Shown here piece after piece: positions 35,923 through 45,528 of a stretch of DNA of 64,000 nt. This DNA comes from Cylindrospermum sp. NIES-4074 (lineage in GTDB: Bacteria; Cyanobacteriota; Cyanobacteriia; Cyanobacteriales; Nostocaceae). Within the stretch, counting starts at the first letter, position 1, and every line of letters starts with the position of its first letter. The translations under genes and the position numbers were made by a program. The notes under the pieces were generated by a model. That model made no database searches. It worked only from the letters and a program-made list of their open reading frames with translations, and had not been told where the DNA came from. Location of the stretch: the NCBI GenBank assembly GCA_003994795.1, contig AP018269.1:2724984-2788983 (forward strand). Reading direction: 5' to 3'.

Positions 35923-35950
35923 GTAGAGACGTTTCATGAAACGTCTCTAC
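35923..35950. repeat. Perfect 28-bp palindrome (GTAGAGACGT family)
   Basis: GTAGAGACGTTTCA is followed directly by its exact reverse complement. Related palindromes lie inside the A2M gene (38905-38934) and at 44839-44864. It is a short mobile palindrome, here 75 bases upstream of the A2M gene. Confidence 0.8.
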
Positions 35951-36024
35951 GTTACCCTTGCTTTTAAAAAGCATACCCAGAACAATAATAAGCATACTTG
36001 CAATAAATTTTAATTACTAAAAAT

Positions 36025-39000
36025 ATGCGTCATAAAAAGCTTTTTTCTTCCCTCTTTATTCTCACCATTATACTAATAGCTGGGTGTAATCTCATTAGCA
36101 TTAACCCAGGTAAAGAACCACTACCAGCGGTTTCTCTACTCACCCCACCCAATTTGCCAAACTGGATTGAACAAATTAGCCCTTTGGGAGCAGCAAATCC
36201 TCTCAATCAAATTCGCATCCGGTTTCAAGAAGCTTTAATTCCAATTGAAAGCCTTGATAGTCCAGAACAGCAGAATTTATTATCTAAATTTGCACTTTGG
36301 CCACCTTTACCCGGTAAATTTCGCTTTTTAACACCGCGCATGGTGGGGTTTCAAGCTGATAAAGCTTTGCCAAAAGTCACAAGAGTTCAAGTTACTCTCA
36401 AATCAGGTTTGGCAGATTTAAAAAATCATCGCTTAGATAAAGATTTAGATTGGACTTTTAACACCGAAGCGATTACATTAACCAATTTACCAGGTGTTAA
36501 TCCAATTGAAAAGGCAGAGGCTGAACCAATAGACCTTAAGCCAAAATTACAATTTACCTCAAATATAGAATTAAATTTAGCTTCTGTGCAAGAGCATTTA
36601 CAGCTAATTCCTGAAAACAAAAATCAGGGTGTGCGCTTAAATGTAGAATTAGTCAAAGAAGATAAATCAGAAAATGCTGAACCTTTAGAAAAATTTGACC
36701 CTTCAGCCCGCAATTGGATTTATAATATTATCCCCCAAGAAAATCTTGAAAAAGCGACGGCATATCGTTTAAAATTTTCGCCGGGAATACTTCCAGCTTA
36801 TGGGAATCTCCCAAGTGATAAAGAGTTTGTTAGCAAATTAGCAACTTATTCCCCTTTAGCGTTTCAGAAAATTAACTTTTATGGACAACCAGACTCAGGG
36901 GGAACCTATGGCAGATTTCTTAAAGGTAGCCCCCAGCTAGAATTTAATAATATTTTGGTGGCAGATTCCGTTAAAGAAAATATTACAATTAATCCTGCAC
37001 CTAAAGCAATTGCGCGAACTCTCCAAATTAACGAAGAAGATAGAATTGTTACTATTAATCCTTACGCTTTAGAACCAGCTACTACCTATACAATTACTAT
37101 TGGTGCAAATCTCAAAGATAAATTTGGGCAAACTTTAGGTAAGCCTGTTACAGTCAAATATGAAACTGGTGATTTAGCTGGGGATATTTGGGCACCAGCA
37201 GATTTAAATATTTTCCCCACTGGTAAAGATTTACAGCTAAATATTAATACAGTTAATCTGCCGGAAGCAAATTATAAAGCAGCTTATCGCGTAGTCCAAC
37301 CGACAGATTTAGTTTACTTTAAAAATAGTAGTGATTTATTACTAAAACCCGCTGAGTGGCAAAGCTTCAAGGTTTTAGGTAAGAAAAATCAGTCAGTTGA
37401 TATTAATGTGCCTCTACGAGAAAAGTTGTCTTCCCCGACAGGAATGTTAGCCTATGGAGTGCAAGCACGTACTAATAAATATCAAGAAAATGGTAAAGAA
37501 CTTTGGAGAGAACCTACTACCTATGGTTTGGTAGAATTAACAAATTTGGGTGTATTTTCTCAGTGGTTTCCAGAATCAGGTTTAATTCGCGTTAATCATC
37601 TTGCTGATGGTTCACCAGTTAAAGCTGCTGCTATCGAAATCTATGAATCAAAATTAGAAGCAAAATCTCGTCCTCAGCCTTTACCTTGCGCTACTGGTAA
37701 AACAGATGAAAATGGCACTTTCAGAGTTCAACGTCAAGATTTACAGTCATGTTTTGCTGGTAAAACAAGCTTTGTTAATGCACCACAGTTGTTAGTAATT
37801 GCCCGTGAAAATCAAGATTGGGCATTTGCTAGAAGTGAAGAATATAGCGGTGTTTATGGTTATGGTATTGATGCAGGTTGGCAAGATGGGAAGCCAGAAT
37901 CAAGAGGGGTGATTTTTTCTGATAGACAGTTATATCAGCCAGGTGAAAAAGCTTGGTTTACTGGCTTTGCTGACTATTTACAGAATGGCATAATTAACCA
38001 AGATAAAAATGCAGTTTACCAATTAACTTTGGTAAACCCCGATGGACAAAAGACAAATTTAGGTACACAGACTACAAATGAATTTGGTACGTTTTCCCTA
38101 GAATTACCAATCAAAAATAGTCAAAAACTAGGTTACTATTCTATCCAAGCTAAGGGAAAAAATGGGCTAGAAATTTCGGGAGAGTTTCGGGTTGCTGAGT
38201 TTAAACCGCCGAATTTTAAAGTTGAACTCAATTTAGATAAAGAATTTGCCCTTATTGACGAAAAGGTAGAAGCGAAAGTAGCAAGTAATTATTTATTTGG
38301 TGCGCCTGTTGAAGGGGGAGAAGCAAAATATTTTATCACCCGCCAACAGACTAATTTTATTCCTAAAAGCTGGCAGGAATTTAACTTTGGTAGACAATGG
38401 TTTTGGCCAGAAGAAATCCCTACTATTCCTGGTGATGTTTTGCAAACTAATAGCCAGCTAGATGCTAATGGTAAAAGTGGTCAAACGGTAACGGTGGCTA
38501 AAGATTTGCCCTATCCAATGACTTACCGAGTGGATGTGCAAGTTGCTGATGTTTCTAATTTGTCTGTGGCGAATTCCCAAAGTTTTACAGCTTTACCAAC
38601 TAACCGCCTTATTGGGTTAAAAAGCAATTTTGTTGCTGATGCTGGCAAAGATTTTCCTGTTGAAGTTATTGTCACTGACCCGACAGGAAAAGTAATAGCA
38701 GGTCAACGGGTGCGTCTGGAATTGCAAGAGATGAAATATAGCAGCGTTACCCAGGTAGTTGAAGGTAGTAAAACACCAAAAAATCAAGTTGAATATAAAA
38801 CAGTTTCCCAAGCTGAAGTTACATCTGCTGCTAGTCCAAAATCGGTAAATTTGAAACCAACAGAATCAGGTTCTTACCGCATTAGGGCTAATTTTAGCGA
38901 CGGTTGTAGAGACGTTACATGTAACGTCTCTACAGCAACAGATTTGCAAATTTGGGTTACAGGAGAAAATCCTGTATTTTGGGGTGCAAAAGAAGAAGAT

Positions 39001-41742
39001 ATTTTAGAGGTTAAGCTAGATAAACAAGAATTTAAACCAGGAGAAACTGCTACTGCATTAATTCAATCTCCTTATCCTGAAGCTGAATTATATTTTGCGG
39101 TAATTAAGGATAAACCCATTTATCAGCAAGTTATAAAAGTGAAGGGGGGCGCACCACAAATTCAGTTTCAAGTCACACCGGAAATGTTACCTAATGCAGC
39201 AGTAGAAGCGGTGTTAGTTAGACAAGGTAAACCTCTCAACCAAGTGGAAGCGGGAAGTTTAGATAATTTGGTACGCATTGGTTTTGCACCTTTTAAAGTT
39301 AACTTAGAAGATAAATATTTAAAAGTGCAAGTTAACCCGTTACAAGCTTCTTTAGAACCTGGTGCGGAAGAAACGGTACAACTGGAATTAAAAGATAACC
39401 AAGGGAACCCCACCAAAGGACAATTTACTGTGATGGTGGTGAATGAAGCTGTACTGCAACTTTCTGGTTATCGTCCGCCCAATTTGGTAGATACTATTTA
39501 TGCAGAACAGCCAATTTCTACCCGCTTTAGTGACAACCGCCCGGATGTAGTGGTTGAACAACAAGATCAAGCTAAACCTAAAGGTTGGGGTTATGGTGGT
39601 GGGTTGTCAGCAGGTGCAGCAAATACCCGCACGCGCACCGATTTTCAAGCTTTAGCTTATTACAATGGTTCTGTTATCAGCGATGCTGAGGGTAAAGCGC
39701 AGATAACCTTTAAATTACCAGATGATTTAACTACATGGCGGGTGATGGCAGTTGCGACTGATGGAAATCTGCGTTTTGGAAATGCCGATCGCACTTTCAT
39801 CACGACTAAGCCACTCCTAACTAATGCTATTCTGCCACAGTTTGCCCGAAATGGCGATCGCATTCTCGCTGGTTTATCTGTCACCAATACCACTGGAAAC
39901 ACTGGAAATCTCACAATTAACGGGGAACTCAGCGGTACGCTAAAGTTTGCTGAGAATAACCCCACAAATACAATATTGCAAACAAAAGCTGAAACCGCTA
40001 CCCGTGCTTATCGCTTCCCAATGGTGGCTGGTAATGCGGGAGTCAGTCAAGTTCGCTTCACCACTCAGCTAAATAATACAGCAGACGCTTTTGCAGTTCC
40101 TTTGGAAGTGAAACCGCTAGAAATTACTGAACAAGTTGTAGAAACTGGTGTCACTGACAAACAGGTAAAAATCCCTCTGAATATTGATAAAAATACCTTC
40201 CCTGATGCGGGAGGTTTAGATATTCAGTTAGCGAGTAGTTTAATTCCCGAAATTAAAGCCCCAGCAAAACAGGTTTTAGATAATAATGATTTACCATTCA
40301 CAGAACCGGCTGCAAGTCAATTATTAATTGCTGCAAATCTGCAAAATCTTTCGCAAAAATATAATCAAACATTCGCCGAATTTAACCCGCAGAAGCAAGC
40401 AAATCAAGCCATTGAACAATTGCAAAAACTCCAACTCGCAGACGGTGGTTTTGCATCTTTCCCCGGACAAGAAAAATCTGACCCTTGGGTTTCTCCCTAT
40501 GCAGCAGAATCTCTAGTTAAAGCCAATCAAGCATTTCCTGGTTTTGTGAATTCAGGAATGCTATCTCGTCTCAAAACTTATCTACAGAAGGTTCTCGCTA
40601 ACCCTGGCGAATATGACTTTTGTAAACAAAAACTCTGTAAAAATCAACTACAACTCAATGCCTTAATTTCTTTAGCAGAATTAGGCGATAAACGCAATAG
40701 TTTTCTCTCAGATATTTATCAACAACGGGAGAAATTTGATTTAGTTACGCAAATTAAACTAGCGCGATATTTATCTCAGTTTCCTGAATGGCAAGATGAA
40801 TCACAAATAATTCAGAACCAGTTGCAAAAGAATATATATGAAACTGGACGCGCAGCAGTTGTAAATTTACCCGCTAGCTGGGGATGGATGAATTCAAATA
40901 CTACAACCCAAGCCCAAGCTTTACGCTTATTTATCGCCCAAAAAGCTAAACCAGAAGTTATCGATAAGTTATTTCAAAGCCTTTTAGGAATGCGCCGCAA
41001 TGGTACATGGACAACCAGTTACAATAATGCTCAAGCCCTAACAGCTTTAGTAGAATATAGTCAACTGCAACCCACACCACCTAATTTTGTAACTACCGTT
41101 AAATTAGCTGGTAATAAGTTAGGAGAAAACCGCTTTGATGGCTACAAAAATCCTAGCTTACAGTTGAATGTGCCAATGGATAAATTACCCCGTGGGCGTC
41201 GGGAATTGCTACTGCAAAACTCTGGTAAAGGCAAATTGCATTATTTAGTAGCTTATAATTACCGCTTGCAAGGTAATCAACCAGGGAAATTTAACGGTTT
41301 ACGAGTAACGCGAGAAATTAGCAAAGCTGGTGAAGAGAAAGTCTTGCAAAAATTAGGACTTTATGCTTTCGATAAACCATTAACTTTACAACCTGGACAA
41401 GTGTTTGATATTGGTTTAGAGATTATTGCTGATCATCCTGTGGAACATTTAGTAATTACAGATCCTTTACCCGCAGGATTTGAAGCTGTGGATGAGAGTT
41501 TTCAGACTGCAACACCTGCATTGCAAGCAAAAGCTGATAATTGGCAACTTGGTTTTAAGACAATTTATCGCGATCGCATTTTAGCTTATGCAGACCACCT
41601 AGAACCAGGCGTTTATAGCCTCCATTACTTGGTGCGTTCTGTCACCCCCGGTAAATTCCTCTGGCCTGGTGCTGAAGTTCACCTGCAATATGCACCAGAG
41701 GAGTTTGGACGTGCGGCTGATTCTACGTTGGTGTTGGAGTAA
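36025..41742 (+). CDS. Alpha-2-macroglobulin-like lipoprotein without thioester
   Basis: This 1905-residue protein has a lipobox signal (IAGC, C21). MG-type beta domains fill residues ~30-1300 (GVIFSDRQLYQPGEKAWFTGFADY; MVVNEAVLQLSGY; DDLTTWRVMAVATDG), then an alpha-toroid thioester-domain region (~1420-1680; LQLADGGFASFPG) and a final receptor-like beta domain. The bacterial family is thought to trap proteases in the periplasm. Where the reactive CLEQ motif belongs, the sequence reads TEPAASQ (1426-1432), so no thioester can form. Codons 961-970 (CRDVTCNVST) coincide with an inserted 30-bp palindrome. It is unusually long. A pbpC gene, the usual partner in other bacteria, lies 17 kb upstream. 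Confidence 0.9.
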   Translation: MRHKKLFSSLFILTIILIAGCNLISINPGKEPLPAVSLLTPPNLPNWIEQISPLGAANPLNQIRIRFQEALIPIESLDSPEQQNLLSKFALWPPLPGKFRFLTPRMVGFQADKALPKVTRVQVTLKSGLADLKNHRLDKDLDWTFNTEAITLTNLPGVNPIEKAEAEPIDLKPKLQFTSNIELNLASVQEHLQLIPENKNQGVRLNVELVKEDKSENAEPLEKFDPSARNWIYNIIPQENLEKATAYRLKFSPGILPAYGNLPSDKEFVSKLATYSPLAFQKINFYGQPDSGGTYGRFLKGSPQLEFNNILVADSVKENITINPAPKAIARTLQINEEDRIVTINPYALEPATTYTITIGANLKDKFGQTLGKPVTVKYETGDLAGDIWAPADLNIFPTGKDLQLNINTVNLPEANYKAAYRVVQPTDLVYFKNSSDLLLKPAEWQSFKVLGKKNQSVDINVPLREKLSSPTGMLAYGVQARTNKYQENGKELWREPTTYGLVELTNLGVFSQWFPESGLIRVNHLADGSPVKAAAIEIYESKLEAKSRPQPLPCATGKTDENGTFRVQRQDLQSCFAGKTSFVNAPQLLVIARENQDWAFARSEEYSGVYGYGIDAGWQDGKPESRGVIFSDRQLYQPGEKAWFTGFADYLQNGIINQDKNAVYQLTLVNPDGQKTNLGTQTTNEFGTFSLELPIKNSQKLGYYSIQAKGKNGLEISGEFRVAEFKPPNFKVELNLDKEFALIDEKVEAKVASNYLFGAPVEGGEAKYFITRQQTNFIPKSWQEFNFGRQWFWPEEIPTIPGDVLQTNSQLDANGKSGQTVTVAKDLPYPMTYRVDVQVADVSNLSVANSQSFTALPTNRLIGLKSNFVADAGKDFPVEVIVTDPTGKVIAGQRVRLELQEMKYSSVTQVVEGSKTPKNQVEYKTVSQAEVTSAASPKSVNLKPTESGSYRIRANFSDGCRDVTCNVSTATDLQIWVTGENPVFWGAKEEDILEVKLDKQEFKPGETATALIQSPYPEAELYFAVIKDKPIYQQVIKVKGGAPQIQFQVTPEMLPNAAVEAVLVRQGKPLNQVEAGSLDNLVRIGFAPFKVNLEDKYLKVQVNPLQASLEPGAEETVQLELKDNQGNPTKGQFTVMVVNEAVLQLSGYRPPNLVDTIYAEQPISTRFSDNRPDVVVEQQDQAKPKGWGYGGGLSAGAANTRTRTDFQALAYYNGSVISDAEGKAQITFKLPDDLTTWRVMAVATDGNLRFGNADRTFITTKPLLTNAILPQFARNGDRILAGLSVTNTTGNTGNLTINGELSGTLKFAENNPTNTILQTKAETATRAYRFPMVAGNAGVSQVRFTTQLNNTADAFAVPLEVKPLEITEQVVETGVTDKQVKIPLNIDKNTFPDAGGLDIQLASSLIPEIKAPAKQVLDNNDLPFTEPAASQLLIAANLQNLSQKYNQTFAEFNPQKQANQAIEQLQKLQLADGGFASFPGQEKSDPWVSPYAAESLVKANQAFPGFVNSGMLSRLKTYLQKVLANPGEYDFCKQKLCKNQLQLNALISLAELGDKRNSFLSDIYQQREKFDLVTQIKLARYLSQFPEWQDESQIIQNQLQKNIYETGRAAVVNLPASWGWMNSNTTTQAQALRLFIAQKAKPEVIDKLFQSLLGMRRNGTWTTSYNNAQALTALVEYSQLQPTPPNFVTTVKLAGNKLGENRFDGYKNPSLQLNVPMDKLPRGRRELLLQNSGKGKLHYLVAYNYRLQGNQPGKFNGLRVTREISKAGEEKVLQKLGLYAFDKPLTLQPGQVFDIGLEIIADHPVEHLVITDPLPAGFEAVDESFQTATPALQAKADNWQLGFKTIYRDRILAYADHLEPGVYSLHYLVRSVTPGKFLWPGAEVHLQYAPEEFGRAADSTLVLE
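38905..38934. repeat. Perfect 30-bp palindrome inside the A2M coding sequence
   Basis: TGTAGAGACGTTACA is followed by its exact reverse complement. It is in frame and adds ten codons, CRDVTCNVST, including two cysteines. Same family as 35923-35950 and 44839-44864. Confidence 0.9.
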
Positions 41743-41817
41743 CTGTGATTTACCATTATTAACTGTAGCGACCTGCAATCAAGACCTGAGCAAACCAAGG
41801 TTATCTGCAACTATAAT

Positions 41818-41930
41818 AGGACTTACGCAAAATCATGAAGAAACGTTCGCGTAGCGTGCCGGAGGCATACCGCAAAGGACGCAAAGGACACGAAGGAATA
41901 AGAGTTTAAGAGAGTTCTTGCGTAAGTCCT
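41818..41930 (+). mobile_element. MITE 'AGGACTTACGCAA', copy 2
   Basis: It is 113 bp, the same ends and interior as 34512-34624 with a few substitutions (ACACGAAGG for ACACAAAGG). TA-containing flanks (AATAGG.., ..CCTATA) suit TA insertion. It lies between the convergent A2M and NDH-2 genes. Confidence 0.85.
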
Positions 41931-41968
41931 ATATAATTGTGCTTCAGCCTGAATGTAGTTTGCTACAG

Positions 41969-43294
41969 CTAATGACTGCCATTAGTAACAGTTTTTTCTT
42001 CTACAAAAGCTCCTCGAACTGTAATTAATCTAGAGCGACGATTACGAGTGATATAATTCCACGCCCACTGAAATACTACTAGTAATTTAGTGTCAAACTC
42101 GATTAAGAAGTAGATGTGAACTAATAGCCAAAATGCCCAAGCAAGGAAACCTGTGAGTTTGATGAAGCCTAAATCTACAACAGCTAAATTTTGCCCAATC
42201 ATCGCCAAACTACCCACATGGTTGTAATGAAATTGTGGCAAAGTATGACCTTGAAGCCGTCGTTGAATTAGTTTACCTACATACTCTCCTTCTTGTTTAG
42301 CTACGGGTGCAACACCAGGTAAGATTTCACCATTTTGATGGGAGAAGTTAGCTAAATCTCCAATTACGAAAATGTTGTTATAACCCTTGATACTCAAGTC
42401 AGGTTCTACAATTACGCGTCCGGAGCGATCGCACTCTACACCTGTACTTTCTGCTAGAACTTTCCCCATTGGGGAACCTTGAACACCTGCCGCCCACAAT
42501 ATAGTTTTTGAGGCAATTTCTGTCAATTCATCGCCTTGCTTGAAAGTAACGATATCATTTTCAATATTTGTCACTCTGGTGTTAGTGTGGATCACTACAC
42601 CCAACTTTTGCAAAGATAATTGTGCTACTTTCGATAACACTGGCGCAATGTGTGGGAGGAGGCGATCGCCACCTTGTAATAGTAAAATTTTTGTTTCTGA
42701 GGTGTCAATGTTGCGGAAATCTTCTTTGAGAGTTTTGTATGCCAATTCGGCGATCGCACCTGCTAATTCTACACCAGTCGGGCCACCCCCCACAAGCACA
42801 AAAGTTAAATAAGCACGGCGTTTTTCGGGATCAGTTTCTTTTTCTGCTGCTTCAAATGCGCCAAATATCCGGCGACGCATTTCTATCGCATCTTCCACCG
42901 TTTTCAAGCCAGGAGCAACTTTTTCCCAGTCATCTTTACCAAAATAGGAATGGTTTGCACCTGTGGCGACAATTAATGTGTCATAAGGTACTATTTCATC
43001 ACCCAGAATAACTTGTTGCGCTTTTGGATCAATCTCATTTACTTCTCCCAACAATACCTTTGTATTCTTGCTTTTGCTAAATACAGATCGCAATGGTGCA
43101 GAAATATCAGAAGGTGATAGCGTACCTGTGGCAACTTGATATAAAAGCGGCTGAAATAAATGAAAGTTACGTTTATCAATGAGAGTAACATTTACATTCG
43201 CTGTCTTCAGCGCCTTTGCTGCATACAGTCCACCAAAGCCACCACCAACAATAACAACCTGATGTGGTGTATGATTTTCAAGTGCATCTACCAT
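41969..43294 (-). CDS. Type II NADH dehydrogenase (NDH-2)
   Basis: This 441-residue membrane-associated flavoenzyme passes electrons from NAD(P)H to plastoquinone without pumping protons. The FAD motif VVIVGGGFGGLYAAKAL is at ~13-29, the NAD(P)H motif FVLVGGGPTGVELAGAI about 165-181, and the FAD-site GYNNIFVIGDLA near 310. NFHLFQPLLYQVATG and GVAPVAKQEGEYVG, which line the quinone side in this family, are present. A C-terminal hydrophobic stretch (GFLAWAFWLLVHIYFLIEF) probably attaches it to the membrane. AAGGAA lies upstream of ATG 43294. It is one of the cyanobacterial Ndb proteins; I cannot say which. Confidence 0.92.
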   Translation of the reverse strand: MVDALENHTPHQVVIVGGGFGGLYAAKALKTANVNVTLIDKRNFHLFQPLLYQVATGTLSPSDISAPLRSVFSKSKNTKVLLGEVNEIDPKAQQVILGDEIVPYDTLIVATGANHSYFGKDDWEKVAPGLKTVEDAIEMRRRIFGAFEAAEKETDPEKRRAYLTFVLVGGGPTGVELAGAIAELAYKTLKEDFRNIDTSETKILLLQGGDRLLPHIAPVLSKVAQLSLQKLGVVIHTNTRVTNIENDIVTFKQGDELTEIASKTILWAAGVQGSPMGKVLAESTGVECDRSGRVIVEPDLSIKGYNNIFVIGDLANFSHQNGEILPGVAPVAKQEGEYVGKLIQRRLQGHTLPQFHYNHVGSLAMIGQNLAVVDLGFIKLTGFLAWAFWLLVHIYFLIEFDTKLLVVFQWAWNYITRNRRSRLITVRGAFVEEKTVTNGSH

Positions 43295-43435
43295 AAAAAA
43301 TATTTCCTTGTGTTAAGAGAGTTGTAACTTTTCTTAACAAAGATGTAACAGAATGATGATTAAGGTTGCTGTTTATTTAGAACAATTGAAAAAATCCTAA
43401 AAGTGCCCAATATGACGTTCTTTGATTTGGACAAA

Positions 43436-43522
43436 ACTTACGCTTTCATCATGAGAAAATAAACCGCAGAGGACGCGGAGGACGCAGAGGAATAAGAGGA
43501 AAGGGAGAGTTTTTGCGTAAGT
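43436..43522. repeat. Diverged GGACTTACGC-family element
   Basis: The ends ACTTACGC and GCGTAAGT are inverted; the interior has GCAGAGGACGCGGAGGACGC, like the purine stretch of the 113-bp MITEs but otherwise different. It sits just upstream of the secreted-protein gene at 43549. Confidence 0.6.
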
Positions 43523-43548
43523 GCTAAAAACAGTCAACAAGGTGAATC

Positions 43549-44115
43549 ATGAAACTCAAAACTATATTATTAGCAAGCGTTACTCTCATGACTCTTGCAA
43601 ATCCTGTACAGGCTGAAATCTGTCCCCCACAAGTAGTAGTTCGTCCCTTACAGCAAACTAAAATCATTCGTCAAGAACAATTTGGCTACCGCTTGAGAAT
43701 TCCCAATAACTATAAAACACTATCGCTAAATAGTAGTGAGTTGCTGGTATTTGACCCTGGCAATTTTGCTAGAACACAATGTTTATTAAAAAACAAAGTG
43801 CCTACAGAATTTCCTTACCATATTTCTATTTACACAAAAGTCGTAACTTCTAAAAACCGCGATTTAGCCTCTGTTGTAAGACAAGCAAACCCTGGGGCTG
43901 AAAAATTTGCTAATACCAAAGTTGCTAATCAAAATGCCGTCACTTACATTTCTAACACGCTAGGAGTTCAAAAACAAGTTTCTTTCTTTACACCCAATAA
44001 TAAATATATAATTACTATCTCGACCCCGTTTAATATTAAAGAAGGGCGTCCGACTACGATTTTTAATAAAAATGTATTTGATCAGGTTCTCTCAAGTTTT
44101 ACTTTTTCAAAATAA
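43549..44115 (+). CDS. Secreted protein of unknown function
   Basis: This 188-residue protein starts with a signal peptide (MKLKTILLASVTLMTLANPVQA). The mature part has two early-to-middle cysteines (ICPPQ and TQCLLK), a segment EQFGYRLRIPNNYKTLSLNSSELLVFDP, and a C-terminal region KYIITISTPF..FDQVLSSFTF. This pattern, a surface-exposed 'FGYRLRIPxNY' followed by a final 'VLSSFxF', recalls small cyanobacterial lipoprotein or PsbP-like/DcrB-type folds, but I cannot assign one. AAGGTG precedes ATG 43549. It overlaps the convergent cyclase gene by 9 bases. Confidence 0.75.
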   Translation: MKLKTILLASVTLMTLANPVQAEICPPQVVVRPLQQTKIIRQEQFGYRLRIPNNYKTLSLNSSELLVFDPGNFARTQCLLKNKVPTEFPYHISIYTKVVTSKNRDLASVVRQANPGAEKFANTKVANQNAVTYISNTLGVQKQVSFFTPNNKYIITISTPFNIKEGRPTTIFNKNVFDQVLSSFTFSK

Positions 44116-44817
44116 CGCCATCACCGCAGCAGGAGAACCAGAACCACCCCGCAACCGCAAAACCCCAATCACCAAAGTAGCGCCTTGAGGTGGTAGTTGC
44201 TCTAAATTGGTGAGATTTTCTAGAACAATCCGCGATTTTGCTAATATCAAGCGGTTGATGCTAAAAGCGGTGTTTTGTCCTGAGTCCACGCCATGAGTAT
44301 CAATCCCTATTCCAGCAATTTGGCGATCGCTTAATAAAAACTGAGTCGCATCATTACCAAACCCTGGAAAGTGCATAATTCCTTGTGCATCTTGGTTAAA
44401 AAATGCCTTTTGATCAAGCCATTTATCTTGCCAGCCAGTATAAAGTATCACTATACTGTTAGCGGGAATCTCCCCAAATTCTTTTTCCCAAGCTAAAATA
44501 TCAGCAACCGTGAGGACATAATCAGGGTTAACAGCCGCAGCTTGGCAAATATTAATCACTACCGCAGATACAACTAGAGATTTGGCGTTATATTGGTCAA
44601 TTCCTATACTTGAATTGTAGAAGCTATTAGGGGCATTCATGTGTGTAGCGCTATGTTCCCCCAAGGAAAAACGCCGCATGAAATACCCATCTGTGGGAAT
44701 TTCGGCAACGTTGGCAAATTCCACAGGGGGATCTCCGTCCCATTGGGGAATATCTGTATCAATAATATGACTCAGGTGAATGACGCGGCTGTAGTTGATG
44801 CTGTTTGGCTTAATCAT
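44107..44817 (-). CDS. Cyclase family protein (kynurenine formamidase-like)
   Basis: This 236-residue protein fits the putative cyclase/KynB-like fold: VIHLSHIIDTDIPQWDGDPP at the start, then GEHSATHMNAP, the metal-binding motif usually HxGTHxDxP. Here Gly is replaced by Ala and Asp by Asn. GIGIDTHGVDSG and LENLTNLEQLP, later family landmarks, are kept. Members hydrolyse N-formylkynurenine, isatin or related amides and lactams using zinc or manganese. The Asp to Asn change could weaken metal binding, so the reaction is uncertain. It overlaps the convergent secreted-protein gene by 9 bases. Confidence 0.82.
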   Translation of the reverse strand: MIKPNSINYSRVIHLSHIIDTDIPQWDGDPPVEFANVAEIPTDGYFMRRFSLGEHSATHMNAPNSFYNSSIGIDQYNAKSLVVSAVVINICQAAAVNPDYVLTVADILAWEKEFGEIPANSIVILYTGWQDKWLDQKAFFNQDAQGIMHFPGFGNDATQFLLSDRQIAGIGIDTHGVDSGQNTAFSINRLILAKSRIVLENLTNLEQLPPQGATLVIGVLRLRGGSGSPAAVMALF

Positions 44818-44838
44818 TGGCGCTATATTCCACAGTTA

Positions 44839-44864
44839 TAGAGACGTTATCTGTAACGTCTCTA
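44839..44864. repeat. Imperfect palindrome (GTAGAGACGT family)
   Basis: TAGAGACGTTA and TAACGTCTCTA form the arms around TCTG. It belongs to the same short palindrome family as 35923 and 38905 and lies just upstream of the cyclase gene start. Confidence 0.7.
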
Positions 44865-44879
44865 AATGCATTAACTTAC

Positions 44880-45028
44880 ATCTTGCACCAGTCACAGCAA
44901 CCGTCTCAGAATGAATTCTGAGCCTAAAAGCCAAAGTCGTCTGAAGACGACTGAGAAAAAGTTTGCCTATAAGAGGAAGGAATTAATTCCCAGGTGGGTT
45001 AGGGGGCTAACTGAGAATGGTGCAAAAT
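44880..45028. repeat. Element with ATCTTGCACCA inverted ends
   Basis: The ends ATCTTGCACCA and TGGTGCAAAAT are inverted; inside are two smaller palindromes (CTCAGAATGAATTCTGAG and AGTCGTCTGAAGACGACT). The element at 58669-58791 has the same ends. It occupies the space between the cyclase promoter and the msrB 3' end. Confidence 0.6.
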
Positions 45029-45033
45029 ATCAG

Positions 45034-45528
45034 TTAAGCAGGAATGAACTTTAGCGAAACACCGTTCATGCAATAACGCTTGCCAGTGGGTGCGGGGCCG
45101 TCGTTAAACACATGACCTAGATGTCCACCACAGCGGCTACAATGCACTTCAACTCTGGTCATAAAGAATGACCGATCTGTAGTTGTGGCGATCGCACCCT
45201 CAATCGGGTTAAAGAAGCTAGGCCAGCCAGTACCACTGTTAAATTTGGTTTCTGATGTAAATAATGGCAGTTCACACCCAGCACATACATAAGTACCAGG
45301 GTTGTATTGCTTATCTAGTGGGCTGCTGTTAGGGCGTTCTGTGCCGTGTTTCCGCAAGACATTAAACTGTTCTGGCGTTAAAACCTTGCTCCACTCTTCC
45401 GGTGTTTTGGTGACTTCAAACTCAGTATTGGATGTTGCCATAGTTTCTGAACTCCTATTGAAATAGCGGAATAAAAGACCAGTACCGACCAATGCGGCAC
45501 TAATTTGCAAAAAATAGCGCTTGTTCAT
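45034..45528 (-). CDS. msrB: Peptide methionine-R-sulfoxide reductase (MsrB), membrane-anchored
   Basis: This 164-residue enzyme reduces the R form of methionine sulfoxide in proteins. It has two zinc CxxC pairs (CAGC and CSRC), the core FNSGTGWPSFF, HCSRCGGHLGHVFNDGP, and the catalytic Cys in KRYCMNG. The N-terminus (MNKRYFLQISAALVGTGLLFRYF) is a hydrophobic signal or anchor, so it likely acts outside the cytoplasm or in the thylakoid lumen. ATG 45528 is chosen; an upstream in-frame extension to 45570 adds only polar residues before the signal. It is transcribed alone. Confidence 0.93.
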   Translation of the reverse strand: MNKRYFLQISAALVGTGLLFRYFNRSSETMATSNTEFEVTKTPEEWSKVLTPEQFNVLRKHGTERPNSSPLDKQYNPGTYVCAGCELPLFTSETKFNSGTGWPSFFNPIEGAIATTTDRSFFMTRVEVHCSRCGGHLGHVFNDGPAPTGKRYCMNGVSLKFIPA

